From Setaria digitata (taxonomy: Eukaryota > Nematoda > Chromadorea > Rhabditida > Setariidae): a DNA stretch of 64,000 nucleotides. The translations under genes and the position numbers were made by a program. Shown in pieces: positions 10,901 to 25,036 of this stretch. The notes under the pieces were generated by a model that did no database searches, was not told where the DNA came from, and worked only from the letters and a program-made list of their open reading frames with translations. Position 1 is the stretch's first letter; each line of letters begins with the position of its first letter. The stretch spans positions 1-64,000 of the forward strand of contig RCAB01000321.1 in assembly GCA_003640385.1 (NCBI GenBank), in the 5' to 3' direction.

Positions 10901-13900
10901 GATAATATATTGTCTCAAGCAACTTCTAATTACGATGAAAGTTTATACACATCTTTTATTGTTGTTGTATCCCTTTGATTTTTTTGTTTTTATTAAAAGA
11001 GAACTTATGAACATAAAAGTGAATATACTTTTCATCAAATGCTATGTATAGTATTTGGTGCTGTATCAATTAGCAAAAACCGAAATTTCTGAATTTAAAA
11101 TTTTGAATTATCTATCTAGAAAGCTTTCTTTATCTAAGAACACTTTTCCAAATATGTAAATTATGGGCTGTATTATGTTTGATTTAAAAAGGCACACTTA
11201 GGGTATTACAAAGGTCGCTTTAATTGGCAACATTTTATGGATGACTGTATGAAAATAAATTCTAATTTGCTAAAATATTGGTCTGGTGACTGACCTAGAA
11301 ATATTGATGAATTATTTCCTATAATCTTGAATGCTTGGTAGATCCATCATTCCAGGATATTGCTAGTGAAGTTATTGGTCGATGTGATTTCTCAGAATCT
11401 GGTTTGCAGAAAAGCTCAGAACGAGAAAACCTTAATGAAGGTTGGTTTGTTTTCGTAGGAAGAAAGATTTCGTATTTATTGATAAAATGTTAGCTTTTCG
11501 AAATAAGTTATACTGATTAAGTAAATGTTGTAAGTCAAGGAATTATTATTATGGAGTTTTTATGTGTGTCAGTTTATTGTTTCAGAGAGGAAAGGGATCG
11601 AAGGGGAAAAGAAAGTAGATTTTATCGGTGTTGAGGATTTCACCAAAGAAGATCTCGAAGTAAGTTATATTGATTCCCAGTTAAATTCGAGATTGACTTT
11701 AACTAAAGTAAGAAATTTAAAGAAATATTAATGAGTAATAGGGAAGTAACAACCAGTTTGAGTCGCACATGTTAACTGTTGAGAAGTAATTTATCATTTG
11801 AAATCACCTGACCTATGTGATGGTGATACTTGAACACCCTTTATTTTCGATGATTAGTTATGTTCCGTACTTTCCATCGCATTTATATATATTTTCTACT
11901 TTCCATCGCATTTATATATTTTTCAAGTATATAAATGAAAGTGGTAGTTGACTTTCTAAAAATGAAGCAAAAAATCGAATAAGTGAAGAATTGTTTTGTG
12001 AAACAGGTTGCAGATGGATTGAAATTTGTAAAATTGCAAGTCAATTATTTTCATTAAAGTTTTTTCAGGTCTTGGAAAAATATGGTGTTTGTCCATCTTA
12101 TGTGGAAGTAATACGATGTGATAAAGATCCAGAGCTGAAGGCGCTGATGAATTCTTTTCAGAAGGTATCTTTGATAATCAAACTTCTGCGAATCAAAACC
12201 AGTTGAGTTCAGAAAAAATGTAGAAAATCAGCCTGATGATTTTAAGGTCCGTAATTTTTGAAGAGTTAAATAAAGAGTGGGAAGTAATCAAGCATTTATT
12301 TTAGGCAGAGCATGAAGAAACGGATGAAGTGGTTAATTCTGATGAATCAAATTCTGAGGCCGATTTCTTATTGAGAGCCGGTGCCATTTTACTTGGTAGT
12401 GAAGGACAAAAGACAGTGAACTGTAAACCATATAGACATATTAGTTCTTCAAAAGATGTTATAGATCGTAATGCGCAGGAGTATGATTATATTGAGACGG
12501 ATAATAGTGAAGTAAGTGCACTGTCTTAATGAGAATAGGGGAATTCGAATTTTATATAAAAGCACACTTCTCAGCATATTATCTGGAAATCCACATGTCA
12601 CTGAAATGAATTTTGTTTATTTGTGCTGACTAGAACAACCTTTTCGCTGGGGAGTGCTGGTGTTAGATTTATTAAGTTTAAAAGTTTTAAACTTTAAAAG
12701 GTTTGAAATTGAGTTTAGAGGGACAGAATTTAAAGTTAAAAAAAGAGAAAACTAGGCTTAAAATTAAGTTCTTTTCTCTGAGACCCATGTGTTTATGCAT
12801 ACTTGATAATGTAGTTAGCGTTGTTTCCTATTTCTCCGCATCTAAGGATGACATGAAGGAAGAAGTATTCGAGAAAAGCAAGGAGGTAATACCTCGTTCT
12901 GGATTAGAAATCAAAGAAAGAAAGTTACATGATCGGGGTATAAGTACGGACGAGTCAAAGCGAAATACAATAGCGAATAAGGACAAGTAAGTAAATCTTT
13001 TTAGCCATCACATTTTTCTTTTAATAAAGGAATTTCAATAAATCTGTGAATTTTTTATGAGTAGTACAACGATTTTTTTTTTATTTCTTAGTGAATTTGA
13101 GAGTTAAGTAACTCTAAAAAAATTTCAGGCTAGCATGCAATTCAGACTCTTCCATTCGTGGTGAGCGCGAGATTTCCGATGATAACGATGATAAGGAACC
13201 AAAAATGGTTGGTTATCATTTTCTAATTTCAAGATAGCATGTTACTGGGTGAGGCTTTGCTCTTATTTAGCAGGAGGGAGAAGATGACTATTTGTGATAT
13301 ACGTAAAGGAAAGAAGAGCATCAATTCAACGGAATATTTGCTCAAAATATTGGCATAATAATGAATTAATCATTCCCATTACCACTCAATTTCATCGCTC
13401 AGAAGAAATTGACAATTTGGAGATATTTCGAAAAATTTTGCCTTACGTGAGAGGCTAGAAGTGAAGCTAGTTGCTTACCTGTTGTGATCTCAGAGATATT
13501 AATAGTCAAGGCCTAATGTACTCTTCCTAAAACTAATCCTCATTATTCGTAGTGCTGTTTCCTTTGTTATCAAAGGCGCAGTAACAGTGCCTTCACTAGT
13601 GTTTTTTTAATTTTTCAAGGGGCGTTGTGAAATTTTCATGAATCCCGGACAGTGTGTGACTTTTTCAGTGTTAATTTGTTCCTTACATAGGCAGAATGCC
13701 ACATTTGTTGGGACGTTAATTTTTTCCCTTTTTTTTTTTTTTTTTTTTTTTTATATTGGTCGACCTGTATTCAATTACCAGTTAGAACATAAATGCTGCA
13801 AGTGATATTATATATCTTTCCTGAGCTTCATAATTATATTCCTGTCGTCAGATTACCATTTGCTGAGCGGGATAGAAATCGTTGTTAATTCTAAAATTAG

Positions 13901-16900
13901 TCGACAGTTTAGTATAGTCAATGTTAAATATATGTTTAAGCACGCATTAACATTAATTTCTTTCTGCTAGTCGTCAGACTAAGGATGATATATTTGGATT
14001 GTATTCCCTCAAAACAATAGAAATTATATTTAACATTACATTTCCGACATTATTATATTTTTAACATGATAACATGATATTTTAATATTATTTTTCATCT
14101 TTTTTTTTTTGTTTTAGATTGATCACTTCAAAAAAGATCGACTTCTAAGCAAGCGTTTGCTGCTTAGCGATAGTGAAATAGAAGCAAGCGATGAGGAAGG
14201 AGAAAAAAATAAAACCGAAGAAAGTGTTAAGATTGTCAGCGAAGATAAAAGAAAGGGAAATAGAAAGTAAGGATTCTAATCATATAGGAAAAAGCAATGA
14301 ACATAATTTTTAGATAATTCAATATATTCATTTTCTCATAAGTGGCGGGAAGTTTTCATGTTCTTATTTTCTCGGTAACTGCTTGGTGCAGCTAAAATTC
14401 ATATTCTTCTTTTATAGGCGAAAACAAATATATTCTTCGGACTCTGAAAATTCCTACAATACTCTAGAATCAGGCACAGACGACAGCATAATTTCTGAAA
14501 TAGTTGATGCGGCGAATGATATTGAACTGCCACATTCCAGTGATGAAAATGTCAGTAAGATATCACGTAAAGGCCGAAATACACGTGTAAGGTTTGTTTA
14601 TTTGCTTTTTTCTTCTATGATGCAAGGATATTCACAGGGAACACAAAATTTATTAATTTGCATATAATAAATGTTACAATTTTATATATCATTTTACAAT
14701 TTTATATTTCTAGATTGAAAAGAAGGCGCGTTTGCATCGATGATATCGAAGACGATGAGGATGAGGATGACGACAACCTATCAGAAGATGCAGAAATTGG
14801 TAAAAAGTCCTCAAATAAGAGGGGTGCGCGCAAAATCATGGCTAAAGAACAGTTACAGAAAGATACGATTGATGCTGAGTTAGCGGAAAAAGAGCGGAGA
14901 AAGCGTTTGGAAGCGAAACAAAAAGAGGTGGGGATCCTTTATACATCATGATTTTTATTCTCATCTGTATGTTATACCGGAAGTGATAAATGCAGGTTAT
15001 TAGCTATTTAAAAAAGAGATATATGGGGCACTTACAAAGCACTAGATTGTTAATCATTTGTTGCTTAAAAAAAAATAACTTACAATTTTAATTCAATGTT
15101 GTTGTTCCGACTGTGACTAGCATCTTCCCTTATAAGTTTTGACTTTAATCTCATAGAATGATTGTGAAAGAGAAAGAGATTTCTTGAAATGGACAAATTT
15201 CTTCTGTGATCTGCTCTCTTATTATTTTCATGTGTTAAGTTATGTACTATTAGATGCGATATGGAAGATATGTACAAGAAAGTTTTTAACCAAAAATTGT
15301 GATTATCATTTATTAATTATTCACTTTTTGGAAATGGCTGCGATATTCAGACTATCAATAATTTAGTTCAATGGAATCGAACTGGCCGACGGATTAGACT
15401 TAGCTACCGCACTAAGTTCTTCGTCACAGATCACGAAACAGCAGCGTCTGAAAAGTGTTGTCCTGGATCCTGACAAAAAGGGCAATCCACCATGTCCCGT
15501 AGCCGTACACTCATCACTGGTAGCTTTCTTAAAACCACATCAAGCTAAGGGTATTCAGTTTTTATATGACAGTTCCATCGAATCACTGCAGCGACTGGAG
15601 CAGGATGGTGGTGGTGGTATCCTCGCTCATTGCATGGGCTTGGGTAAAACATTACAGGTTATTTATTTTCATTGCCATAGCAAATTTGAAATATAGTGAT
15701 CGAAACATAGGTCGAGTTTCAGCACTTTCCATTGTTTTTTTTTTTTTTTTTCCATTAGTACACTATAAATTTCTGCATTTCTCCTTCAGATAAACCCATC
15801 TCCTTGAGATATTGGTGGCTACAGTTAGACACGATATATATGCTCTCACTTTGAAATTTTAAAATACAAAATTTCGTAAAATAGGAATGTTATGGGTGGT
15901 TGACTTAAAAAAAAAATTCAGGTTATCGCTTTCTTGCATACGGTAATGATGCATTCAAAGCTTCGTGATCACCTCAAACGTATTTTAATTATTGTGCCTA
16001 AAAACGTTGTATTGAATTGGTACAATGAATTCGAGAAATGGCTTGATAATGAAAATATCGACAAGGACTTAGCTACAATTAATGCTAGTCTTATTAGTTT
16101 CTGTAGCAGTATCAAATTTTAAACAAGAAATTTCATTATTAGCAGATATTGCTATATACGTATATTAATATACTGTTTATATAAACGCTTTCCTAAGACT
16201 ACGATATTCAAATTTTTCCTAAAGTCAAGGAAATGAAATGTTGAGTAAAGGAACTGTTGAGGGAGAAAAAATTGAAGGAACAAAATGAAAAAAAAAAAAA
16301 AGAAAAGTGTACTGTCATTCCCTTTGCTCACTTCCTCAGTACTGAATGTTTGCAGGTCTTTCTTACTGAATGTTTACAGGCTATTCTAAATTAAATTTTT
16401 AGTCCCATTAGTGGAACGATTTCATTTCTATTAGTCCATAAAAAGGAAGAATCTATCGTACTAAATTTGCGCTTTAATAGAAAAAGATGAGTGAAATATA
16501 AAGTAATAACTTCAAAAATCTTAATTACTGTTTCTGACTGTAGATTTGGAATAAAAGAATTTAAGATACAACATAAAGGATACTATTTCTCCAGATATAG
16601 CAACTTTATTGCAGGTTATGGAGTTGGATTCTTTAAAGGATTATGCAAGCAGACGATTAGCCTTACAAAACTGGTTCGAAAACGAAGAACCGTCAGTGAT
16701 GATTATTGGCTATGATATGTTCAGAATATTAACGCAAGGCGATGATGATAAGGTATAAAATCGATGTTGAAAATTCTGGTTCGTAGCAGGAATCGCAATA
16801 GTCTGTGTCGGATCGGTTATTCAGTTTAAAGTTGAATAATTTCCAGGGTAAAAAAAGAGTAGATGGAGTGAAGAAAACAGCGAAAAATAAAAAGTTAGCA

Positions 16901-19900
16901 AAGCTCCAGCCAGATTTCCGGAAATTTCTTCAGGACCCTGGTTAGCGGTATTTTTCTCGTCTTTTAAATTTCAAGTAAAAATTCTTTCCGTTGATAATTT
17001 TGTTTGTCTCGAATCAGTATAAACACGAAATAAGTAATTTCTTGTTAGTTTATGTTTTCATAATTGTCGAGATTATAATTCAAACCGAGATTTTATAATT
17101 CAGGTCCAGACATGATTATTTGTGACGAGGCTCATAAATTGAAAAACGACGATTCAGCTCTAGCAAGAACTATGTCAAAAATTCGTACTAAACGACGATT
17201 GTGCTTGACCGGAACACCTCTTCAAAATAATCTTATGGAATGTTAGTTTATCAAAACAATTTACAAGTTTTGGGTTTCGATTAAGTTAAATTATTTGATC
17301 AAATCTGATTTGATTCAGAAAACTAAACTTCTCTTGAACTTTTTATTTCCATTTCTTTGGCAGACACTAAGAAAAAGAAGTGCGAAAAAAGACTAGGAAG
17401 GGAAAATAGGGGACGTAGATTAGGTTGGTAATTTCAGTAGCATGAAGTGAAGATATAACACACTGATGACCAGTTGATTACAATAAGACTGATCAGCAAC
17501 TTGAAATACTGTTTTTCAGTATAATGATATAAGTATTAGAGCAACAGTTACTGCTGTGGTAAAGGAAAACTAGTGCTAGCTCAAATCAATTATAACAAGA
17601 AACTCAAGAATACATTTCGACTAAACCTGTATAGATCACTGCATGGTAAATTTTGTCAAACCGGGTTTATTGGGTACTAAAGCGGAATTTGCAAATCGTT
17701 TCGCAAATATCATCAATCGTGGCAGAACTAAAGATGCGACACCAGCGGAAGTTCGCCGTATGAAAAAACGTTGTCACGTTCTCTATGAACATCTGAAAAA
17801 TGTTGTTGACGTAGGTTTATTTGAATATTACGACTTTCTTATTCCATTGAAAGAATCAGTTCACCTCTAGTTTTGCCACTTGCATATGGGGCGTATCTCG
17901 TCACTGTTAATGAAGATGAAAAATAGTTTCATGATTCCAGATAACTAATATCTATTAAAATAAATAATGATCTAAGAAAAATTAAAATTTTTTGATTTCT
18001 AGCGCAAAGATTATCGAGTATTAACCGAAGCAATTCCACCAAAACAAGAGTACGTGGTGAACGTTCGCTTGACCCCCCGACAGGTTTCTCTCTATCGTAC
18101 GTTTCTTGATGGTATTGGTCCAGAAGGCATCTTGTTAAGTAGAAGACTTCTTCCTGATTATCATGTGCTCTCACGTATTTGGACTCATCCTTACCAACTT
18201 ATTGCTCATCAAATCGAACTTGAAAAGAAGGTGCATTTCCTGATTTTTGAAACATGTCTTATTCAGTTTCTTTATGACTATTATAACAAGTTTTATAAAT
18301 ACTGTTATTTTAGCGTCTTTGGGAGGATGATAAAGATGAAATGGCTGATTTTATAAATGATGATGAAAGCGAAACACCATCAGATGTTGAATCGGACGAT
18401 GATATTATTCCTCTGTGGGTTTCATTCTCCGCGAGGACGAATAAGTTCTTGGGAGATTGAGGAGTTTCCTTACTTTTCAATAATTTTTTCGAAAAAAAAA
18501 ATTTGAAAAGTCTGAGAAAAAACGAGTGGTTCTTAAAATGCATAAATTGCGAGTAAATTGTTAGTTGTCAGCTTACTTTAAGCATGATTGAAACTTATTT
18601 CAGCGATAGTAATGATCAACCTGAAACAAGCAATAAACCATCAGTGCCATCCCGAAAGTCACGTCGCCTTGCTGGACAAGATGTAGAAATGGATGGGAAA
18701 GAAATTGTTCCAGAATACGAAGAATGGTTCACTAAAACAGGTTTAGTCACGGAAACAGATCGGAACGATTTCTCACTCAGTAATAAACTCATGCTTTTGG
18801 TTGAAATTATCAAAAAAAGTGAAGGAATTGGTGATAAATTGTAAGTCATTTTATTTTATTTTATTTTTTGTAACTAACGTTGCTGCGGTATTTTAGATTA
18901 TACGAAAATGTAAAATTTTGAAGCACATCCAATTGACTTGAGCTTCATTATTTCGATATCACGTGCCGTCATACTTTGAAACTTTTATGCCGTGCCTTCA
19001 ATTGATTTTCTTTATTTTTGATTTATTCTTCCTTTTATCTTATACATATTCAGATTAGTATTCTCACAAAGTATTGAATCAATCACATTGATTAAACGCA
19101 TGTTGCAATATATGGACGAGAATGGTGCTTGGTTCACAGATGGTCATGAAGCAATGAAAGCAGCAAACGAAATCTGGGGTTGGAAAGAGGGTCGCGATTA
19201 CATGGTTTGTGTAGAATTTTCAGCAGTTTGAATTTTCGTGACTAACTTTGGCTTAACTTTGGAAGCGTATGATTTTGCTGCGCCTGTAGCAGACGCTTCC
19301 TCCGATAGGGTATAATTGGTTGTAATAAATGACCTTGGAAGGAATGTTTAATGATGCTAACTTGAAACATTGAGTTAAGCTGATGACCATGCTGTCGATG
19401 GCTAAAACATGTATTTGCCTGTTTCTCTTCCCTTCGATTTTCCGAGAATACATTTCGCAGTGTACAGAATTAATTTACTCACCATTATCACATTGGAGTA
19501 GGGCTTTCAGGTTGGGTTCCATAAAAATTTTATGTAAATTGCACATATCCGTTTTTTTACGCTGACCAGGTTCGATTCAGTGGTTATATAAGACTTGTAC
19601 TGATGACTGGAATTATTAATGACAAACAATCATCAGTATCGTTTAGGTGATTGATGGACAAGTGCAAACCAGCAAACGCCATGAAATACAGTCAAAATTC
19701 AACGATCCTAACAATTTACGGTATGCATAGATTGGTTCTATTTAAGCTTTTTCAAAAAATTTGAGCATTTTTTTGTGTTAGTTGCCATCAGCTTTCACTT
19801 GTTCATTGACTGGACAGTGATTTGATTGAAAAATGACAATTGATTCCAGGTTTTATCCAGTGATTATACATAAATATGTCCAATCGTATGTATAATTTAA

Positions 19901-22472
19901 AAGTGACACTCTAAGTTATGCTTTCCATACAGTTCTAGTATTTCTGACAAAAGTACTCTTAAATCTTCATTTTCTATTTTCTTAGTTCTCGTTTGATGCT
20001 TATTTCTACACGTGCTGGTTCATTGGGGACCAATATGGTTGCTGCAAATCGGGTGGTTATCTTTGATGCTTGTTGGAATCCCTCACACGACACGCAGTCG
20101 TTATTTCGAGTTTATAGATTTGGACAGACAAAACCCGTATATATTTATCGTTTCATTGCTCAGGTAGCTATCGAGATCTTTAGTTCTATTAAATTATTGG
20201 TGTACTGCAAGTTATTGGATCTTCAGCTGTCAAAAAGTTCCTTTCCTCTTCAGTTTCCTCAGTTTCCTTTCCAGTTGCCAAAAAGTAGTCTCGCCATCTT
20301 GTCTCATATGATCCATATTTGGAAAGTTTATTTTCATGATCATATGATTTACCTTTGCTTTTTTTTTCAGGGAACAATGGAAGAACGAATTTATAAGCGT
20401 CAAGTTACTAAAGAGTCAACGTCGATGCGTGTTGTAGATGAAGCCCAAATTGAACGACATTTTGCTGGTCACGACTTATTGGAATTATATAAGTTTGATC
20501 CAGATGAATTGGATACTGCAGGAGTTGTACCGAAAAGGCCATTAATGGCACCTCCAAAAGTAAAGCTTTTCAAAATAAATTTGCAAAGTCAATAATCCTC
20601 TTTTTATGTTAAGATTCACTTTTGTTTTGTGCAGGTGAAAAATTTCTTTGGATATTCAGGATCGCTTACTAGCTGATATCATTCTATCTCACAGTGATTG
20701 TATCGTAAACTACATCCAGCATGATTCATTATTCAAGAATCTGGAAGAGGAGAAACTTACTGAACAGGTTGTCTTGTCTACATTTTCCTTAGTCGTTAAA
20801 ACTGACCAGAATTTTTTTTTTTCTTCCTGGTCTTTTTACACTCTTCTTGCTTTCTAAAATTTAGCGAAATCTTAAAAACAAAAAGTTGCAATGAATGGGG
20901 GCAAAAAACTAGAAGCTTGTTTTCTATTAGAAATAAATAGGTTGAATATGAAAGAAAAGTAAAATAAATTCAGGGTTTGGTTTTTTTTGGTTCATTTTTT
21001 TTTTTTGTTTTTGTTTTTTTGTTTTTTTTTTGTTTTTTGTTTTTTTTTTTTTTGTTCTTTTCGTCCAGCTGTAGGTTCGGAAATAAATTCTTGAATCTTT
21101 TTTACTTTTGTTTTATATCCGGGTTTTTTTTTTTTTTTTATTTCGGTTGACCGCACTATGCTTTTTTTTTTCCTTTGAAATGTCTCGTGTGCTTTAATTC
21201 GTCAGACATTTTAAGTGTGATTTCTTCTAACTTAATCTAGCGCTTAAGCAACAGTTATTTATTTTCCTCACTACAAATAATATGCGAGGTAGTGAAACGC
21301 AAGAGCGGGACTGCTGTTATTAGTACAACGCATTGTCCTAAAACCGAGGCAATATTCCTTATCTTCTCTTAGCTATTATTCCAAAAAATTCTTTACCACC
21401 TCTTTTTCTCGCAAATTTTTCTTTTCTAATCCTCACTGAACCTCTTATCACATGTTGGCTTAAATCTCAACGTATTTAAAGACGAGGATTGCATTTTCTT
21501 GATTGCTCTTTTTACTAAAATTTGAAATTGTGGATGGAAAATTAACCTTTCAAAAATTTAGGAATGTAAGGAAGCTTGGGAAGATTACGAACGAGAGAAA
21601 GTAAATCCCAGCAGAGGAGTGTATGGTAATTTCATAGAGCAAACACAGGCGAATGTGGCTTTACTGCACGAACAGAGTTAGTTGCTACCTAATAATAAAA
21701 TTTATAAATGGCTGGCAAATAGATCTCTTTCGAAACAGATATTTAATGCTGTTATATCTGAAAAGATGGTTTTATCATGATTGAATCATTGATTATCTTT
21801 GAAATCGTTTTCATGTGAATTATTCCTGCATGTTTACAAGCATATATGATTCCCTGTAATTTCTGTGCTGTACTGACCATCCATATTTGGAATGCCTGTC
21901 CACTTGAGTTTAGACAGCGAAAGAAGTAATGTCAGTGCGGCAAATTTACCATTTATTCGTGTTTCACATACTTTTCCATTCATTTCATTATAAGTTGCTT
22001 TTTCTTTTGCATTTTCCCCTTTAATCTAAGACTGAAACATATTGTTACACATTTTGAGTGAATACTGGTTTCTGAATTAAAAAGTTGATGGGCAATGGGA
22101 TCTCTCACAGATTACTATTTATGCTAGCTAACTTAACTGCATTTGTTCGGAAATCGATATGATCCAAAATGCTTGTTTCAGCTGCTAATGAAACTTTGCA
22201 ACCGATTTTCGCCGACCCGGTTTATATGGCAGCATTTCAGCTAAGAGGTATGGATAGTGACACTGCGCAGAAAGTAACTTTCGTTAAAAGGTAGATTTTC
22301 TTGTGTTATCATTTAGAGTACTTCAAATCAAAATTATCAATGTAGATTTCTTAGAAGGGAAAAGTATACATCTTCTTCATTATTTTACTTCTTAATTACC
22401 ACTTACATATTTCTTTTCCTGCTTAGATACATAATGCATCATTTTCTAGCAAAAAAGTACAGTAGACTTTGA
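7995..22472 (+). CDS. xnp-1: ATRX/XNP-1-type SNF2 chromatin-remodelling ATPase
   Basis: A nuclear DNA-dependent ATPase related to ATRX, which remodels nucleosomes and maintains heterochromatin. About 29 phase-consistent exons give roughly 1,437 residues. Coding pieces start at 7995, 9178, 9835, 11356, 11586, 12069, 12305, 12847, 13129, 14118, 14418, 14714, 15367, 15922, 16595, 16847, 17104, 17635, 18003, 18314, 18604, 19054, 19647, 19986, 20371, 20660, 21562, 22182 and 22427. Residues 1-585 are acidic and serine-rich, with no cysteine-rich ADD domain. The ATPase follows: ATP-binding loop AHCMGLGKT (about 674-682), DEAH (829), LTGTPLQNN (about 857), LVFSQ (1117), [11 protein letters not shown] (about 1198) and [11 protein letters not shown] (about 1230). 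The tail matches ATRX in HDSLF and EECKEAW-type segments. The donor of the 15922 exon is uncertain among several phase-1 sites, and the donor at 9348 (GTTTTT) is weak. The stop at 22470-22472 is secure. Confidence 0.92.
11868..11919. repeat. Short tandem duplication in an ATRX intron
   Basis: TACTTTCCATCGCATTTATA and following bases occur at 11868 and again at 11897, a period of 29 bases. This looks like local slippage or duplication, with no sign of function. Confidence 0.85.
20960..21150. repeat. T/G low-complexity tract in an ATRX intron
   Basis: Long T runs separated by single G or GG bases, densest at 20989-21060 and again at 21123-21139. On the coding strand the intron transcript would be U/G-rich. 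Low complexity is the simplest reading. Confidence 0.9.
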
Positions 22473-25036
22473 CCGCCAAGAATAAAGTATTTCAGAAGTT
22501 TGGACGCTTTATTACCAAAGATTCCAGTACAGCTGCGTGGTGGGATGAACGAATTTACGACGTATTTTTTGGCTATGATAAACGTTAGTCCATTTTCAAA
22601 ACGCATGCTTATATAAATCATCTAACAAGCACGGCTTTTTTTTTTTAAATAATTTCCCCCTGGAAATTCGAGTCCACTTTCTGTTCTTTAATCGAGATTG
22701 TCGAGATTTCTGGATAACTGCCGACACTAAGCTTTTAAGCTTATCGTAATGAATAGACACTTTAAGGAATAGTTGTGCTTGCATAACGGAAATGGGAAAT
22801 ACTTATTAGAAAAAAATGAAGTAGGAGAGGGTCAAGCTTAAATAGCCTAAAACGATGTATTTGTGAGTATTATCGAAGTTGTTGTTAAGGCTATTTAAGC
22901 AGCAGTTCCTTATATCTGTCTCTGAAACTTTTCTTGTGCTGAAAACTGAATGTGGTATGAAATTCGGTTCTTTAGCACCAATACATTATCATATCAGGGA
23001 AATGTTTTCCCTTTTTTCTTTTTTTTCTTATGATATGACTCTTGTAATTAATTGTAAAATTCTCATTTTCGCTACAACTACAGTACATGATTTTGTTCCG
23101 TCACAAATAATAATGATAAAAACTGATTCAGGAAGGGTTAAAAACTGCCGAAAACGGAATATGGCTGTATAACAAAACAGTTAGCATTTTCCGGACAGTT
23201 GTTTCAATGGTAAAAAATGAGCCGCATTGTATACCTGTACTTCAGTTTCTTTATCGTACTGCACCACAAATATTTGATCCAAACGATGCTGGTGCTCTTT
23301 ATATGTAATTCTTTCACCATCATCACTTGCAGATCTCGTTTTGCAGAAGCATAGCGTTCCTCCTCCTTTTGTTGTTGAGCTTTGTACATATTTCAGTACT
23401 ATCTTTCATGTTTTACTGTAACCCAAAATTGCAGTAAGGTTGTAACTATGTCCCAACAGCAGTGATATGATTTCAAAGGAGGACGAAGGAATTTCCCTTC
23501 TTCCTGTGATAATTTTAAATAATTCTCTTAAAATAGCAGTGCGATATTTCTCTCAAAAAAGCGGTGTGTTGGTTGTATGATGCATAATACCAAGGTCTCT
23601 ATAAATTATCTGAATGGCTACCTGCTTACCTTTAATTGATTTTATGAGTTTTTTTTTTCTTTTTTACGCAACTATTTCGTTGTGTTTGGATTGCGTCATA
23701 GGCCTTTTTAAATGAATGTATAACAGAATTATTTATGATTGATGGTAAACTTTAGTACTTCAAAAGATAGAAATAACGGGTTGGGTTCGCTTTAAGCTTA
23801 TCCCCTTTATGAATATAAAGCAATTTAGCGATGTTATTGTAATAGCTACTAAACAAAATACATATTGTTATCAGGAGGAATAACTCTCCTAACTCCCTTT
23901 GTCGGAAATAATAAGTCCTTGATTAACATTTATTTTTTATCATCATTTTCGTTCCCTTCTGCGAAACATATAGGTGTTTTTTGGCATCGTATATATGACA
24001 AACAATCGACCTTTTTGGATTATTTTGGTCGTTTTATTCATGAATAGCGCCCAAATTCTTTTGGAACATAATAAAATTATTTTTTGTTCTTGAGTATATA
24101 TGCTTTCAACAGAGTAGTTTGTATTTTTTTCAAATAAGATATTTCATTTTATTAAGTACATATTAAAAAAGAGGTAAAATAAAGGATAGCATACCATCTC
24201 GAAGTATATTAAATTCCGCTGGGATCGAACTTTGTGTAATTATCAGTGTCAGGTTAAAATTTTGAAAACATATACTTCATAAATGAAAATACTGGAAGCA
24301 GCCATCCTTTGTGGCACTTTCATGCAAGTTGAAACAAAACAAACAACAATTTAAAAGTAAAACTCGTAGGAAAACATAAAATATATCTACATCTCCTACG
24401 GCACAGAATCAAAAAAAAAAAAAAAAAAGAACCGAATGGACAGATTCGTAGGGTTACTTATTGGTAAAGAATTGACAGACAGAAATGCAGACCGTACAGT
24501 GGTTTGCGTAATAGAAATGACCGGGATGCGACAATTTTTTCTAATTTTTAATATTCGGGAATGCAAATTTCTTAACAAGAAAGGATGGATGTGGTAAAAA
24601 TAAACGTTCCGTAAAGATTAGGATGTATTCACAACGTTTGCAGCATTGATATCAAGCAACACCAGTACAAATATATACAATAGTACGAGAACAAGAAAGG
24701 AAAGCGCAGAGCGAAATACTTTGGCAGTTTGAGATATACCCTTGGCACATTGCGTGGCATATTATAATAATTGGAAATCATTGCGTTCATTCTGCTTTTT
24801 ATGGTCGATTCTGGCAATAACACATAAATTACGGTTAGAATTTCGAAATTAAAGGAATTTGCAGCAAGAGAACGAACAGTAAGTAAGTAGTAGCCTTGTT
24901 TCCGTGAGTTTTACAATTAGGATGGTGTAGAAAATTAGGTAGATGAATCCAAAATAGTCCAATGAAAAAAAAAGATGGGAAGGACTGTGGTAGTTCACAA
25001 GAGTCAATTCGGTTAGTTTTGAAATTGATTTAAAAT
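22473..25036. other. Intergenic gap between convergent ATRX and SLC6 genes
   Basis: The interval should hold the 3' UTRs of both genes. It is AT-rich and contains a poly-A run at 24411-24428. No exon with family resemblance was found on either strand. Confidence 0.6.
22481..22486 (+). promoter_or_regulatory. Candidate ATRX poly(A) signal
   Basis: AATAAA starts nine bases after the ATRX stop codon. If used, the 3' UTR would be very short, which is common in nematodes. Other signals further down are possible. Confidence 0.4.

Noticed and set aside
16326..16382. Two copies of TACTGAATGTTTxCAGG
   Set aside because: A 25-base-spaced partial duplication inside an intron, too short and imperfect to call anything.
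19568..19582. GGTTCGATTC resembling a tRNA B box
   Set aside because: No A box or acceptor stem at the required spacing, and it lies in an ATRX intron.
24218..24234. GTTCGATCCC on the minus strand resembling a tRNA T-loop
   Set aside because: The 60 bases upstream cannot fold into D and anticodon arms, and no acceptor-stem partner is present.
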